Part shown: positions 10,677 through 18,303 of the stretch, piece after piece | Numbering within the stretch: the first letter of the stretch is position 1 | How the letters are laid out: each line of letters begins with the position of its first letter | Source: Terriglobia bacterium | GTDB taxonomy: Bacteria > Acidobacteriota > Terriglobia > Bryobacterales > UBA6623 | Direction: 5' to 3' | Assembly: GCA_009838515.1 (NCBI GenBank) | Contig: VXRL01000081.1 | Coordinates: forward strand, 25,838-89,837 | DNA length: 64,000 nt | Notes under the pieces: generated by a model | The model's database searches: none | The model's input: the letters and a program-made list of their open reading frames with translations, nothing else | What the model was told of the DNA's origin: nothing | Position numbers and translations under genes: made by a program

Positions 10677-11513
10677 CTAGAGCGGAAGCCGTCCGATGCC
10701 GATCGGAACACCTCGTCCGATGCGGCCCCGGTTGTTGCGGTCATTGCGCCTCGGATCGGGTCCCGGGCCGATGTTTGGCCGCGATCCTGTAACGGACCCC
10801 AATCCTTGTAGCTCGTCCTCCGAGAAGTGCAAGTCCTGCTCAAGCAGCATCTCGATGTGCGTGCCGCGGTCAAGCATGGCATCCGCACCCCTGGTCAGCA
10901 GAACTTTCGCCAGCCCTGCGGCCGCGCCAGCGGCTGACCCGACACCGAGACCGGTACCGGTCCTGCCGCCGATCGCACCGCCGATAGTTCCGATCGAAGC
11001 TCCAGTCGCGGTGGTACTTGCGATATCCGTGGCGTCTTCCCCTTTCGTTCCGGGCGCCTTGACGGTGCCTGTTTCCCGGTCGAAGTTGTCGGGAGACCGG
11101 CCATCGAGCGCAGCGGGCCGACCGGACAGGTCGCGGATGACGCCGTTCGGCAGGATCATCTGCTCGAGGCGAATGCCCAGCTGTCCGCGCCCCTTCACGC
11201 GCCCTGGGCGCTTGGAGTGAATCACTGTTCCTGAGACGTTCGTTCCGGCCGGCACCATGATCCGGCCGTCCACGACGACGGGGTAGACGCTTTCCAGATA
11301 GACCGGGTCTCCCGGCTCCGAGTGCTTGGAACTGATGCTGTTGATCATGACCAGCGGGACGCGCGTTCCGGCCGGGACGACCAACCCTGGAGCGGCTGTC
11401 TCGGCCTGTGCCTGAGATTCGGCCCCCGGCGCGGCCGCCGAGTCCGCGGCTTCGCCCAAAGCCAGGCCAGCGCAGATCGCGATCGCGGGAACGATTCGGA
11501 CGATTTGTCTCAT
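10677..11513 (-). CDS. Exported glycine-zipper protein with a TrbI/VirB10-like beta domain
   Basis: The 278-aa product begins with a signal peptide (RQIVRIVPAIAICAGLALG). A beta-rich segment follows (VPAGTRVPLVMINSISS, IMVPAGTNVSGTVIHSK) and resembles the VirB10/TrbI C-terminal barrel as found in stand-alone acidobacterial proteins. A glycine-zipper stretch (TGASIGTIGGAIGGRTGTG) could insert in a membrane. The C-terminus is Arg/Asn/Gly-rich. The ATG at 11513 gives a clean signal peptide; the track start adds 28 basic residues. It is probably an envelope protein and no type IV secretion genes are near. The function is unknown. Confidence 0.6.
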   Translation of the reverse strand: MRQIVRIVPAIAICAGLALGEAADSAAAPGAESQAQAETAAPGLVVPAGTRVPLVMINSISSKHSEPGDPVYLESVYPVVVDGRIMVPAGTNVSGTVIHSKRPGRVKGRGQLGIRLEQMILPNGVIRDLSGRPAALDGRSPDNFDRETGTVKAPGTKGEDATDIASTTATGASIGTIGGAIGGRTGTGLGVGSAAGAAAGLAKVLLTRGADAMLDRGTHIEMLLEQDLHFSEDELQGLGSVTGSRPNIGPGPDPRRNDRNNRGRIGRGVPIGIGRLPL

Positions 11514-11745
11514 AGCTGCTGCCCTCTCTGCCGTGAAGTGCGACGGTCGGAGCCCTTCGCGCCTCATTCTAACTAGTGAAACGGCTTGCGGGGGCAATGG
11601 GTTTCAGGCCGGCGGTCAGCGGCCGCCTGCCGCACGTCCGGGCTTGCTCGACAGTCTGCGGATCGGACGATGTTGGTAGAATCGAAAAAGCAGCAGGCGG
11701 CTGCGTGGGGCAGGTCGGCTGCTAGCCCGCCAAGGTACCAGCATC

Positions 11746-12102
11746 ATGCCACTCTATGAGTACGAGTGTCTGAAGTGCGGCGAGCGCTTTGAATTGATCC
11801 AGAAATTCTCCGACGCGCCCCTCACTGTGTGCTCTCAGAACGGCGGCTCGCAGTGCGACGGAGCTGTGCGCAAGCTGCTCTCCGCTCCGGCGATCCAGTT
11901 CAAGGGAAGCGGCTGGTACGTTACCGACTACGGCAAAGGCGGGCAAAAGCCGGAACAGGCCAGAGACGAGGGCTCTCCCAAGAAGGACTCCAAGTCAGAC
12001 GACTCCAAGTCAGCGAAGTCGTCCGAGAGCTCGGCGACTTCCGCTAGCGCAGCTTCAACCAAGCCCAAGGGCGGCGGCGAGTCCGCCTCTGCGGCAGCCT
12101 AG
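11746..12102 (+). CDS. FmdB-family zinc-ribbon protein
   Basis: The 118-aa protein opens with the family signature MPLYEYECLKCGERFE. The two zinc-ligand pairs are CLKC and CSQNGGSQC, the second more widely spaced than usual. The conserved GSGWYVTDYG follows. The last 50 residues are low-complexity Lys/Ser/Asp/Ala sequence. The family is named after a putative regulator, but its molecular role is not settled. The gene is probably monocistronic and converges on the PQQ dehydrogenase with a 17-base gap. A possible TAGAAT -10 lies about 65 bases upstream. Confidence 0.85.
   Translation: MPLYEYECLKCGERFELIQKFSDAPLTVCSQNGGSQCDGAVRKLLSAPAIQFKGSGWYVTDYGKGGQKPEQARDEGSPKKDSKSDDSKSAKSSESSATSASAASTKPKGGGESASAAA
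11986..12015 (+). repeat. 15-bp tandem duplication in the FmdB tail
   Basis: GACTCCAAGTCAGAC is followed directly by GACTCCAAGTCAGCG, encoding DSKSD-DSKSA in the disordered C-terminal tail of the FmdB protein. Thirteen of the fifteen positions are identical, consistent with slipped-strand expansion of a low-complexity linker. Confidence 0.7.
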
Positions 12103-12119
12103 CGCAAAGCGTCGGCGCA

Positions 12120-14018
12120 TCAAGCTGGCAGGGCGAATGCCTGCAATGCGTCCGTGAACTTGTGGCTGAGCTTGTTCCCGCCACCGGCCGCGATGACTAC
12201 GAACTGCCGCCCGGAGTCGGGGCCTTCGTATGTCATCGGGTTGGCATGGCCGCTGCCGTCGAGTTCGGCCTCCCACAGCACGCTGCCTGTATCTGCGTCA
12301 AACGCCCGGAACCGGCGGTCGTTACTCCCTGCGATAAACAGCAGGCCTCCCGCTGTGACGATCGGCCCTCCCATGTTGATCGTGCCTGTGACTGGCACGC
12401 CGCGGGCAGTCAGCTCGGGGACTTCGCCGAGCGGGACTTGCCAGTCATAGTCGCCTGTCGCGAGATTGATCGAGCTCAGAACTCCCCAGGGCGGCTGTTG
12501 GCACGGCCAGAGCGTCTGCGGATCCCAGAACTTGTTCTGGCGCACGTCGATTCGCTTGCGGCGGTAGGTCACTGATTCGCTCAAGCCTTCGCGCGTGATG
12601 ATCTCGCGACCGACCGGGCGGCCAGGCTGCTCCGCCCTTCGGGCCTCCATCACGACGATGTCCGCGAGGTTGGTCCCGTTGATAAAGAAGCGGCCGGTCT
12701 TCGGATCGAAACAGCCTCCGCCCCATTCCCCGCCGCCTTGGTTGCACGGAAAGATGATCACGCCTCGTTCCGTGCCCGGGTGGTACAGCGGCGCGATCTG
12801 GTAGCGCGCGGCAAGTTCCTTGGCCCACCGATGGTGCTCGGGCGTTACCGTGGACAGTTCGTCTGGAGACATCGATTGCCTCACGAACGGGGCTGGCTTG
12901 GCCGGAACGGGCTGCGTCGCTGCCGGCTGCTCGCCGGGAGCGCAGTGTTGCGGAACGGGAACTTCGTCGATCTCAAACAGCGGCTCGCCAGTCTCGCGGT
13001 GCAGCACGTACGCAAAGCCCTGCTTGCTGGTCTGCACCACGGCCGGGATCGTGCCGCCGTCGCGCTGGATGTCGCAGAGCACCGGCTGGGCGCACAGGTC
13101 GTAGTCCCAGATGTCGTGGTGGGTGGCTTGGAAGTGCCAGACGTACTCCCCGCTCGAGGCATCTAACGCCAGCACGCAGTTGGAGTACAGGTTGTCTCCG
13201 GCGCGATCGGCCCCGTAATAGTCATAGGTCGGCGAATCGGTAGGCACGAACAATAGGCCGCGTTCGATGTCCGCACTGAGTGGAGGCCAGGCGACTCCGC
13301 CACGGCGTTGCTTCCAAGAGTCCCCTTCCCATGTCTGCTTGGCCGACCTGTCATCCGGCGGCACTTTGTGCCTGGTCCAGGCCAGCTTGCCGCTGCGGAC
13401 ATCGAAGGCTCGCAGGGTCGGTACGTTTCCTCCGATGATTGCCAAGTCGCCCGCGATCGTCGGCGGAGAAGTCAGTCGTGCGCCGACGCTTACCGTCCCG
13501 CTGTCGCCGAAATCGGCGCAGGGCTTCCCGGTCGATGGATCCAGCGCGATGAGGCGCCCGTCCAGCGTGCCGTGCAGCAGCCGCCGCTCAGAGCCACTGC
13601 GCCAGAGGCTAACGCCGCGATTGGCCCAGAGGTTGTAGCGCTTGGCCAGATCGAGGCCCGGATCGAACGCCCAGCGCTCGCTCCCGGTCTCAGGGTCTAG
13701 CGCTAGCACTCGGTTGAACGGCGTGGCGACGTACAGCAAGCCGTCTGCCATCAATGGCGTGCACTCGTACGCGGTCCGGGTGGGGTTGCGAGAGCCGTCG
13801 CTGACCTCCCCGCAGCGATGTGTCCACGCCAATTGGAGTTCAGCGACATTGGCGCGGTGGATCTGGGCCAGCGGACTGTACCGCGTCCCGCCAGCTTCGC
13901 GGCCCCACTCGGGCCACTCGCCGGCGGTAGACCGGCCGCAGGAAGTGGTCAGCGAACCTAGTGCGATGGCACTTCCGAGGCTTGCGCTGAAATCGCGGCG
14001 GGTGAGCGGTGCGGCCAT
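12120..14018 (-). CDS. PQQ-dependent quinoprotein dehydrogenase, Tat-exported lipoprotein candidate
   Basis: This 632-aa quinoprotein resembles the membrane/periplasmic glucose or alcohol dehydrogenase family. The N-terminus has a twin-arginine-type signal (LTRRDFSASLG) and a possible lipobox ending LTTSC. Repeated propeller blades carry AxDxxTG motifs (ALDPETGSERWAFDP, AFDADTGSVLWEAEL), and NQGGGEWGG plus HHDIWDYDLCAQP are typical of the PQQ site. It lacks a CxxCH, unlike its larger relative at 42.2 kb, so electrons would go to a separate acceptor. The expected reaction is oxidation of a sugar or alcohol in the periplasm; the substrate is unknown. A TATAGG box lies five bases before the ATG, suggesting a leaderless transcript. 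Confidence 0.88.
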   Translation of the reverse strand: MAAPLTRRDFSASLGSAIALGSLTTSCGRSTAGEWPEWGREAGGTRYSPLAQIHRANVAELQLAWTHRCGEVSDGSRNPTRTAYECTPLMADGLLYVATPFNRVLALDPETGSERWAFDPGLDLAKRYNLWANRGVSLWRSGSERRLLHGTLDGRLIALDPSTGKPCADFGDSGTVSVGARLTSPPTIAGDLAIIGGNVPTLRAFDVRSGKLAWTRHKVPPDDRSAKQTWEGDSWKQRRGGVAWPPLSADIERGLLFVPTDSPTYDYYGADRAGDNLYSNCVLALDASSGEYVWHFQATHHDIWDYDLCAQPVLCDIQRDGGTIPAVVQTSKQGFAYVLHRETGEPLFEIDEVPVPQHCAPGEQPAATQPVPAKPAPFVRQSMSPDELSTVTPEHHRWAKELAARYQIAPLYHPGTERGVIIFPCNQGGGEWGGGCFDPKTGRFFINGTNLADIVVMEARRAEQPGRPVGREIITREGLSESVTYRRKRIDVRQNKFWDPQTLWPCQQPPWGVLSSINLATGDYDWQVPLGEVPELTARGVPVTGTINMGGPIVTAGGLLFIAGSNDRRFRAFDADTGSVLWEAELDGSGHANPMTYEGPDSGRQFVVIAAGGGNKLSHKFTDALQAFALPA

Positions 14019-14062
14019 CGCAACCTATAGTGGCCGCTTGCGCGGCTAAGATGCAATCCGCG

Positions 14063-14689
14063 CTAGCGCCTGCCCCCGTTGGAGACCAGTGCAAGGAACT
14101 CTTCCCTAGTCTTCGGATTGTCGCGGAACACGCCCAGCATCGCGCTCGTGATCGTCGCCGAGTGCTGCTTTTCCACGCCGCGCATCATCATGCACAGGTG
14201 TTGGGCTTCGCAGACCACTCCGACTCCGGCAGGTTGAATCGCGCCTTGGATCGTTTCCGCCACTTGCTGCGTCAGGCGTTCCTGGATCTGCAAGCGACGG
14301 GCGAAGATGTCGACGATCCGCGCCGTCTTGCTCAGGCCGATGACTTTCTTCTGGGGGATGTAGGCGATGTGCATGCGGCCGAAGAACGGCAGCATGTGAT
14401 GCTCGCACAGCGAGAACACCTCGATGTCCTTGACGATGACCATCTCGTCGTAGGTGCAGTCGAACATCGCCGATTGCAACACTACGTCGGGGTCTTGGTC
14501 GTAGCCTTGGGTCAGCTCGCGCATGACCCTCGCGTAGCGCACGGGAGTTTCGCGCAAGCCATCCCGGTCAATGTCTTCGCCCAAGCTTCCAAGAATGTGC
14601 TCTGCGCAGGCCTCGATTGGGTCCGGAGAGTCGGAGCGGGGCTCTGGCGTGGAGCCTTCTGCGGCTCCATACGGGTCGAAGCGTTTCAT
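14063..14689 (-). CDS. folE: GTP cyclohydrolase I
   Basis: FolE converts GTP to 7,8-dihydroneopterin triphosphate, the entry to folate, biopterin and queuosine-type pterins. The 208-aa product shows the zinc site ([14 protein letters not shown] and [12 protein letters not shown]) and the pterin-site segment [13 protein letters not shown] chose the ATG overlapping the stop of the upstream PTPS gene (ATGA). The track's longer form reads back through that gene. It is the last gene of a three-gene pterin operon. Confidence 0.95.
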   Translation of the reverse strand: MKRFDPYGAAEGSTPEPRSDSPDPIEACAEHILGSLGEDIDRDGLRETPVRYARVMRELTQGYDQDPDVVLQSAMFDCTYDEMVIVKDIEVFSLCEHHMLPFFGRMHIAYIPQKKVIGLSKTARIVDIFARRLQIQERLTQQVAETIQGAIQPAGVGVVCEAQHLCMMMRGVEKQHSATITSAMLGVFRDNPKTREEFLALVSNGGRR

Positions 14690-15129
14690 GACAGGTCGGT
14701 GGCGGCAGTCCGTGCGTTGCGAAAGCTGTTGCGCGGGGTCTCTTCCAAGCGCAGGCTGGCCAAGCGCAGGGACTGGCCGGGAAAATAGTCGGGCCACGCC
14801 GCGCGCAGCCAGCCCTCGATCACAACCAGCAGGTTCTCGGAAGTCGGGACAAGCTCGCCGAATTCAGTGATTTCCGAATTGAGATGGGTGTGGTCAACGC
14901 GCCGGATGACCGCTCCTTGGACCCAGCGGTCCATGGCTGACCGCTGCACGACCATGCCGCTGCGCGGGTCTGGCTCGCCTTGGAGGCTGACCTCGAGGGA
15001 GTAGTTGTGTCCGTGTCCGAACGGGTTGGCGCACTTTCCGAAGATCTCGCGATTGCGCTCTTCGCTCAGCGAGGGCGCGCACAGCCGGTGCGAGGCGGCG
15101 AAGCCGTACCGTTTGGTGAGCGTAGTCAC
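14686..15129 (-). CDS. 6-pyruvoyltetrahydropterin synthase homologue, Cys-type (PTPS-I-like)
   Basis: This 147-aa T-fold enzyme acts on dihydroneopterin triphosphate made by FolE. Zinc ligands are seen in FAASHRL and GHGHNY. The catalytic Cys sits in [14 protein letters not shown]. The Cys-x5-HGH spacing matches eukaryotic-type PTPS rather than QueD (Cys-x3-HGH). The Glu of LRLEET fits the pterin anchor. It overlaps folE and the second PTPS gene by four bases each. The product is probably 6-pyruvoyltetrahydropterin (tetrahydrobiopterin route); a QueD role is the alternative. Confidence 0.82.
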   Translation of the reverse strand: MTTLTKRYGFAASHRLCAPSLSEERNREIFGKCANPFGHGHNYSLEVSLQGEPDPRSGMVVQRSAMDRWVQGAVIRRVDHTHLNSEITEFGELVPTSENLLVVIEGWLRAAWPDYFPGQSLRLASLRLEETPRNSFRNARTAATDLS

Positions 15130-15545
15130 TTCGCGTGTGGCTCGCAGACTTCCACGAACAGGTCGTCGCTCTCGTGCAGACGGACGGAATGCAGCTGCGA
15201 ACCCAGCCTGCCGATTGGCCCGTCGAGGCGTTGCCAGATGTCGCTGGCGATGTTCTCGGTGGTCGGCACGACCTTGTCGAACGGCGGGACCTCGCGGTTG
15301 AGGAACCGGTGGTCGTAGATGTTCAAGACGTTCTCTCGAATGACTTCCTTGAGTTCTTTTAGGTCAAGGACCATGCCGTGGACCGGGTTGACATCCCCGC
15401 GCACAGTGACCTCGAGCACGTAGTTGTGCCCGTGACCGTTGGGACGGCTCTCTAGGCCGTACAGGCGTTCGTTTTCTTCCGGCGACAGCTCAGCGTTGGA
15501 ACAGACATGCGATGCCGAGAACTCGGCCTTGCGCGTGATCAGCAT
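15126..15545 (-). CDS. PTPS paralogue with Glu in place of the catalytic Cys (PTPS-III-like)
   Basis: The 139-aa T-fold protein keeps the zinc ligands (FSASHVC, GHGHNY) and the pterin anchor (VRLHES). At the position of the catalytic Cys in its neighbour it reads YGLESRPNGHGHNY, so Cys is replaced by Glu. That is the hallmark of PTPS-III enzymes, which cleave dihydroneopterin triphosphate to 6-hydroxymethyl-dihydropterin and can replace FolB in folate synthesis. It is the first gene of the operon, overlapping the Cys-type paralogue by ATGA. The inference is that it feeds folate while its neighbour feeds another pterin. No folB is visible in the window. Confidence 0.8.
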   Translation of the reverse strand: MLITRKAEFSASHVCSNAELSPEENERLYGLESRPNGHGHNYVLEVTVRGDVNPVHGMVLDLKELKEVIRENVLNIYDHRFLNREVPPFDKVVPTTENIASDIWQRLDGPIGRLGSQLHSVRLHESDDLFVEVCEPHAK

Positions 15546-15601
15546 CGCTGGGAACTTGGCTTCAGCCCCTCTCGGCGGTAGAGTGGAACTGTACCTCGAT
15601 T

Positions 15602-16123
15602 ATGGCACGCATCGGCAGGGAGACCGTGGTCTACGGCTTGGCGCTGGCCCTTGCCATCGTGATGGTGTACCGCGTGCAGGGCTACCTGCGTGTCTACGAC
15701 GTCTCGGAAGGGGACCGCGCCCCGGGCTTCAGCGTGACCGATGACCAAGGCGTCGGCGTCAGCCTCGATGACTACGGCGGCAAGGTGGTGCTGCTAAACT
15801 TCTGGGCCACTTGGTGCCCGCCCTGTGTTCAAGAGATGCCCTCTCTCGATGCGACCTATCGGCAGCTGCGCGATCAAGGCTTCGTGGTGGTCGGCATCAG
15901 CGTCGATGAGGACGCCGACCAGTACCGCAGGTTCTTGGATAGCTCGCGGGTGAGCTTTCCGACGGCCCGCGATCCGGAGCGGACCGTCAGCGTGCGGTAC
16001 GGCACGATGAAGTATCCGGAGTCGTACCTGATCTCGCGAGAGGGCAGGGTGCTGCGCAAGTACGTCGGCCCGGAGGACTGGCAACGGCCCGAGATCTCGA
16101 ACTACCTGCGATCGGTCTTGTGA
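15602..16123 (+). CDS. TlpA/ResA-like membrane-anchored thioredoxin
   Basis: The 173-aa protein has one N-terminal membrane anchor (VVYGLALALAIVMVY) and a periplasmic thioredoxin-like domain. The redox motif is WATWCPPC, and the cis-Pro region is MKYPESYLI. It probably reduces disulfides in exported proteins, such as apocytochrome c, consistent with the ccm cluster at 59-64 kb, although the genes are unlinked. It diverges from the pterin operon. No other gene is clearly cotranscribed except perhaps the secreted protein 67 bases downstream. Confidence 0.85.
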   Translation: MARIGRETVVYGLALALAIVMVYRVQGYLRVYDVSEGDRAPGFSVTDDQGVGVSLDDYGGKVVLLNFWATWCPPCVQEMPSLDATYRQLRDQGFVVVGISVDEDADQYRRFLDSSRVSFPTARDPERTVSVRYGTMKYPESYLISREGRVLRKYVGPEDWQRPEISNYLRSVL

Positions 16124-16190
16124 GAGACTTGAGCCGGGCCCACTTGACGCGCGCGGCCAGCGGGCTGCAAGATACAACGGAGGTTCTGAC

Positions 16191-16592
16191 ATGCCACTGC
16201 GTCTGATCCTAGCCTTGGCGCTGTTCGTGTGCGGTGCGGTCGCGCAGCAACGGACCGTCAGTTCGAGCACGCGCCCAGGCGTCAATGACAACGCAGATGG
16301 CGCGCTCGAGGGAACGCGCCCCGAGAAAGTGCTCAAGGTGGTCAAGTCCAAGGGCACCGTGACTGCAATCGACCTCCAGAAGCGGACCCTGAACCTGACC
16401 TTGGCCAAGACCGGCGCGGTGGAGCTGGCATTCGCCCAGCCTGTGGGCCGTGAGCACGTCAAGGCCGGCAAGAGGGCCGCGAAGCGAATCGGCAAATCGC
16501 GCCTGAGCTTGGAAGAGGTCCCCGTCGGTGCCAAGGTGCGGGTTCAGTACTACCCGCTGATCAGCCAGTTAATGGAAGTAGTGCTCGACTAG
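16191..16592 (+). CDS. Small secreted protein of unknown function
   Basis: This 133-aa protein has a signal peptide (LRLILALALFVCGAVAQ) and a basic beta-rich body (VKSKGTVTAIDLQKRTLNL, VPVGAKVRVQYYPL) that could be a small OB- or SH3-like barrel. GGAGG eight bases before the ATG supports the start. Its TAG stop shares the CTAG tetranucleotide with the stop of the convergent bfr gene. I do not recognise the family. Confidence 0.6.
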   Translation: MPLRLILALALFVCGAVAQQRTVSSSTRPGVNDNADGALEGTRPEKVLKVVKSKGTVTAIDLQKRTLNLTLAKTGAVELAFAQPVGREHVKAGKRAAKRIGKSRLSLEEVPVGAKVRVQYYPLISQLMEVVLD

Positions 16593-17077
16593 GCAGCGGC
16601 AGCGGCCGCGTCCGGGAGTTGCTGGGACAGGTAGATGCCCAGCCCCATGTCGTCGATCATCTGAAGCTGGGACTCCAGCCAGTCGACGTGTTCTTCCTCG
16701 TCCTTGAGGATCGTCTCGAACAGCTCGCGTGAGGCGTTGTCGTCAGCCGCGACCGCGTCCTTGATGGCGGCGTTGAGGATCTGCACGGCCTCGTATTCCA
16801 GCTGCAGGTCGTTGCCGAGCTGCTGCTGGACGTTCTGGCCGACGTTGAGCGGGCTGAGCTCGCCCATGCCGGGCACTCCCTCGAGAAACAGGATGCGCTC
16901 GATCAATATCTCGGCGTGGCGCATCTCGCCGATGGCCTGCTGCTTGATGAACGCCCCAAGCTTGCTGTAGCCCCAGTTGTCACACATCTCTGCGTGCACG
17001 ATGTACTGGTGGATTGCCGTGAACTCGCCCTTAAGCACGCGGTTGAGGTGCTCGATGACCTTTGCATCGCCTTGCAT
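16589..17077 (-). CDS. bfr: Bacterioferritin
   Basis: Bfr is a 24-mer haem-containing iron-storage ferritin with a ferroxidase centre. The 162-aa product shows the ferroxidase ligands: Glu in LKGEFTAIHQY, Glu/His in EMRHAEILIE, Glu in LQLEYEAVQ and Glu/His in DEEEHVDWLE. The Met of GEMRHAE corresponds to the haem-ligating Met52 of the E. coli protein. The C-terminus ends in a poly-Ala tail. A perfect TATAAT sits six bases before the ATG. Together with feoAB and yggX at 50-55 kb it forms the iron-handling set of the window. Confidence 0.95.
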   Translation of the reverse strand: MQGDAKVIEHLNRVLKGEFTAIHQYIVHAEMCDNWGYSKLGAFIKQQAIGEMRHAEILIERILFLEGVPGMGELSPLNVGQNVQQQLGNDLQLEYEAVQILNAAIKDAVAADDNASRELFETILKDEEEHVDWLESQLQMIDDMGLGIYLSQQLPDAAAAAA

Positions 17078-17083
17078 GCTCCG

Positions 17084-17089
17084 ATTATA
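17084..17089 (-). promoter_or_regulatory. Consensus -10 box of a leaderless bfr transcript
   Basis: On the minus strand TATAAT is followed by six bases (CGGAGC) and then ATG. A start site seven bases after the box would fall on the A of the start codon, and there is no room for a Shine-Dalgarno. No convincing -35 is seen at 16-18 bases. Confidence 0.5.
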
Positions 17090-17274
17090 AAGGGTGCGCC
17101 TGCCGCGCCTTGCGCGCCCGTGACCTGCCCTTGACGGCGCTTGCGCCGAGAGGCCGATGGCAGCGCTAGCTTCGTCAAACCAGGCTTGAGATCTGGGCGC
17201 AGCGCGGCCAATTCCTACGGAGGGGGCGTGCTAGAATCTCAGCGTCTGCAGTGCAGGCACGGGAGTATCCGACC

Positions 17275-18126
17275 ATGAAGTCAACGACCAGACGCTCGTT
17301 CCTCGGCACAGCCGCGGTGCTGCCCGCGGCTTCAGCGGCCGCTGCCTCGACACAGCAGGCGAGCAACGGTGCAGGGCCGCACCATTGGGACGACCTCAAG
17401 CTGGCGGTCGCAACCTATTCTCTGCGCAAGTTTAGCCGGTCGGCGGCGATTGACATCTGCCGCCAGCTCGGCGTCAAGTACGTCAACGTCAAATCGTTCC
17501 ACATGCCGTACTACCTCTCCGCAGATGACCTCAAGGCGGCCCGCAAGGAATTCGAGAAGGCCGGCTTGGAGGTCGTCGCCGGGGGCAACATCTCCCTTAG
17601 GAGCGACGACAGCAGCGAACTGGAGCACTACTTCAAGTACGCGGTCGCGGCCGGGATGCCCATCATGGTCTGCGCGCCGACGCACTCCAATCTTGGGGCG
17701 ATCGAAAAGCTTGCTATCAAGTACGACCGCAAGATGGCTATCCACAACCACGGCCCGGAGGACAAGTTCTACCCGGCTCCCAGCGACGTGATCAAGCGCG
17801 TCAAGAACATGGATCCGCGCATGGGTCTGTGTGTCGACGTTGGCCACGCCGTGCGGACGGGCGCCGATATCCTCGAGGAGATCGATGGTGCCTGGGATCG
17901 GATCTACGATTTCCACGTCAAGGATCTGGCGGACTTCGGCAGCAAGGAGAGTCGCGTGGACGTGGGCGACGGCAAGATGCCGATCGCCGCGATCTTCAAG
18001 ATGCTCAAGGAGCGGAAGTACCAAGGCGTCGTGGGCTTGGAGTATGAAGTGGTCGCCGACCATCCTCAGCTGGGCATGGCGAAGTCTTTCTCGTACATGC
18101 GCGGCGTGCTGGATGGCCAGGCCTGA
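17275..18126 (+). CDS. Tat-exported sugar phosphate isomerase/epimerase-like TIM-barrel protein
   Basis: The 283-aa protein has an AP_endonuc_2/xylose-isomerase-like TIM barrel behind a twin-arginine signal (STTRRSFLGTAAVLP, then an Ala-rich stretch). Likely metal-site segments are MAIHNHGPED, CVDVGHAVRTG, DFHVKDL and VGLEYEVV. Export and the family suggest action on sugars outside the cytoplasm; relatives include isomerases, epimerases and 3-keto-glycoside eliminases. I used the ATG at 17275, which exposes the Tat motif. It seems to be a single-gene unit. The substrate is unknown. Confidence 0.85.
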   Translation: MKSTTRRSFLGTAAVLPAASAAAASTQQASNGAGPHHWDDLKLAVATYSLRKFSRSAAIDICRQLGVKYVNVKSFHMPYYLSADDLKAARKEFEKAGLEVVAGGNISLRSDDSSELEHYFKYAVAAGMPIMVCAPTHSNLGAIEKLAIKYDRKMAIHNHGPEDKFYPAPSDVIKRVKNMDPRMGLCVDVGHAVRTGADILEEIDGAWDRIYDFHVKDLADFGSKESRVDVGDGKMPIAAIFKMLKERKYQGVVGLEYEVVADHPQLGMAKSFSYMRGVLDGQA

Positions 18127-18303
18127 GCTGGCGTCGAGGGGGCGTCCAATTTCGTCGCGTCGGTCGCCGCACACAGCTACGCGGTTCTGCCTCTCTGCAG
18201 CAGCGTCCCTCGCCTCGAGTGCACCTCTCGCGGCGACACTCCGAACCGAGACTCTAGCGCGGCTGCCTGGAGTAGAAGCGCTTGTGCCACAGGAGGCTCC
18301 TGG

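Noticed and set aside
10677-11513. Type IV secretion component
   Set aside because: Only a VirB10/TrbI-like beta segment is present. There is no TM-proline-rich N-terminal layout and no vir/trb neighbour.
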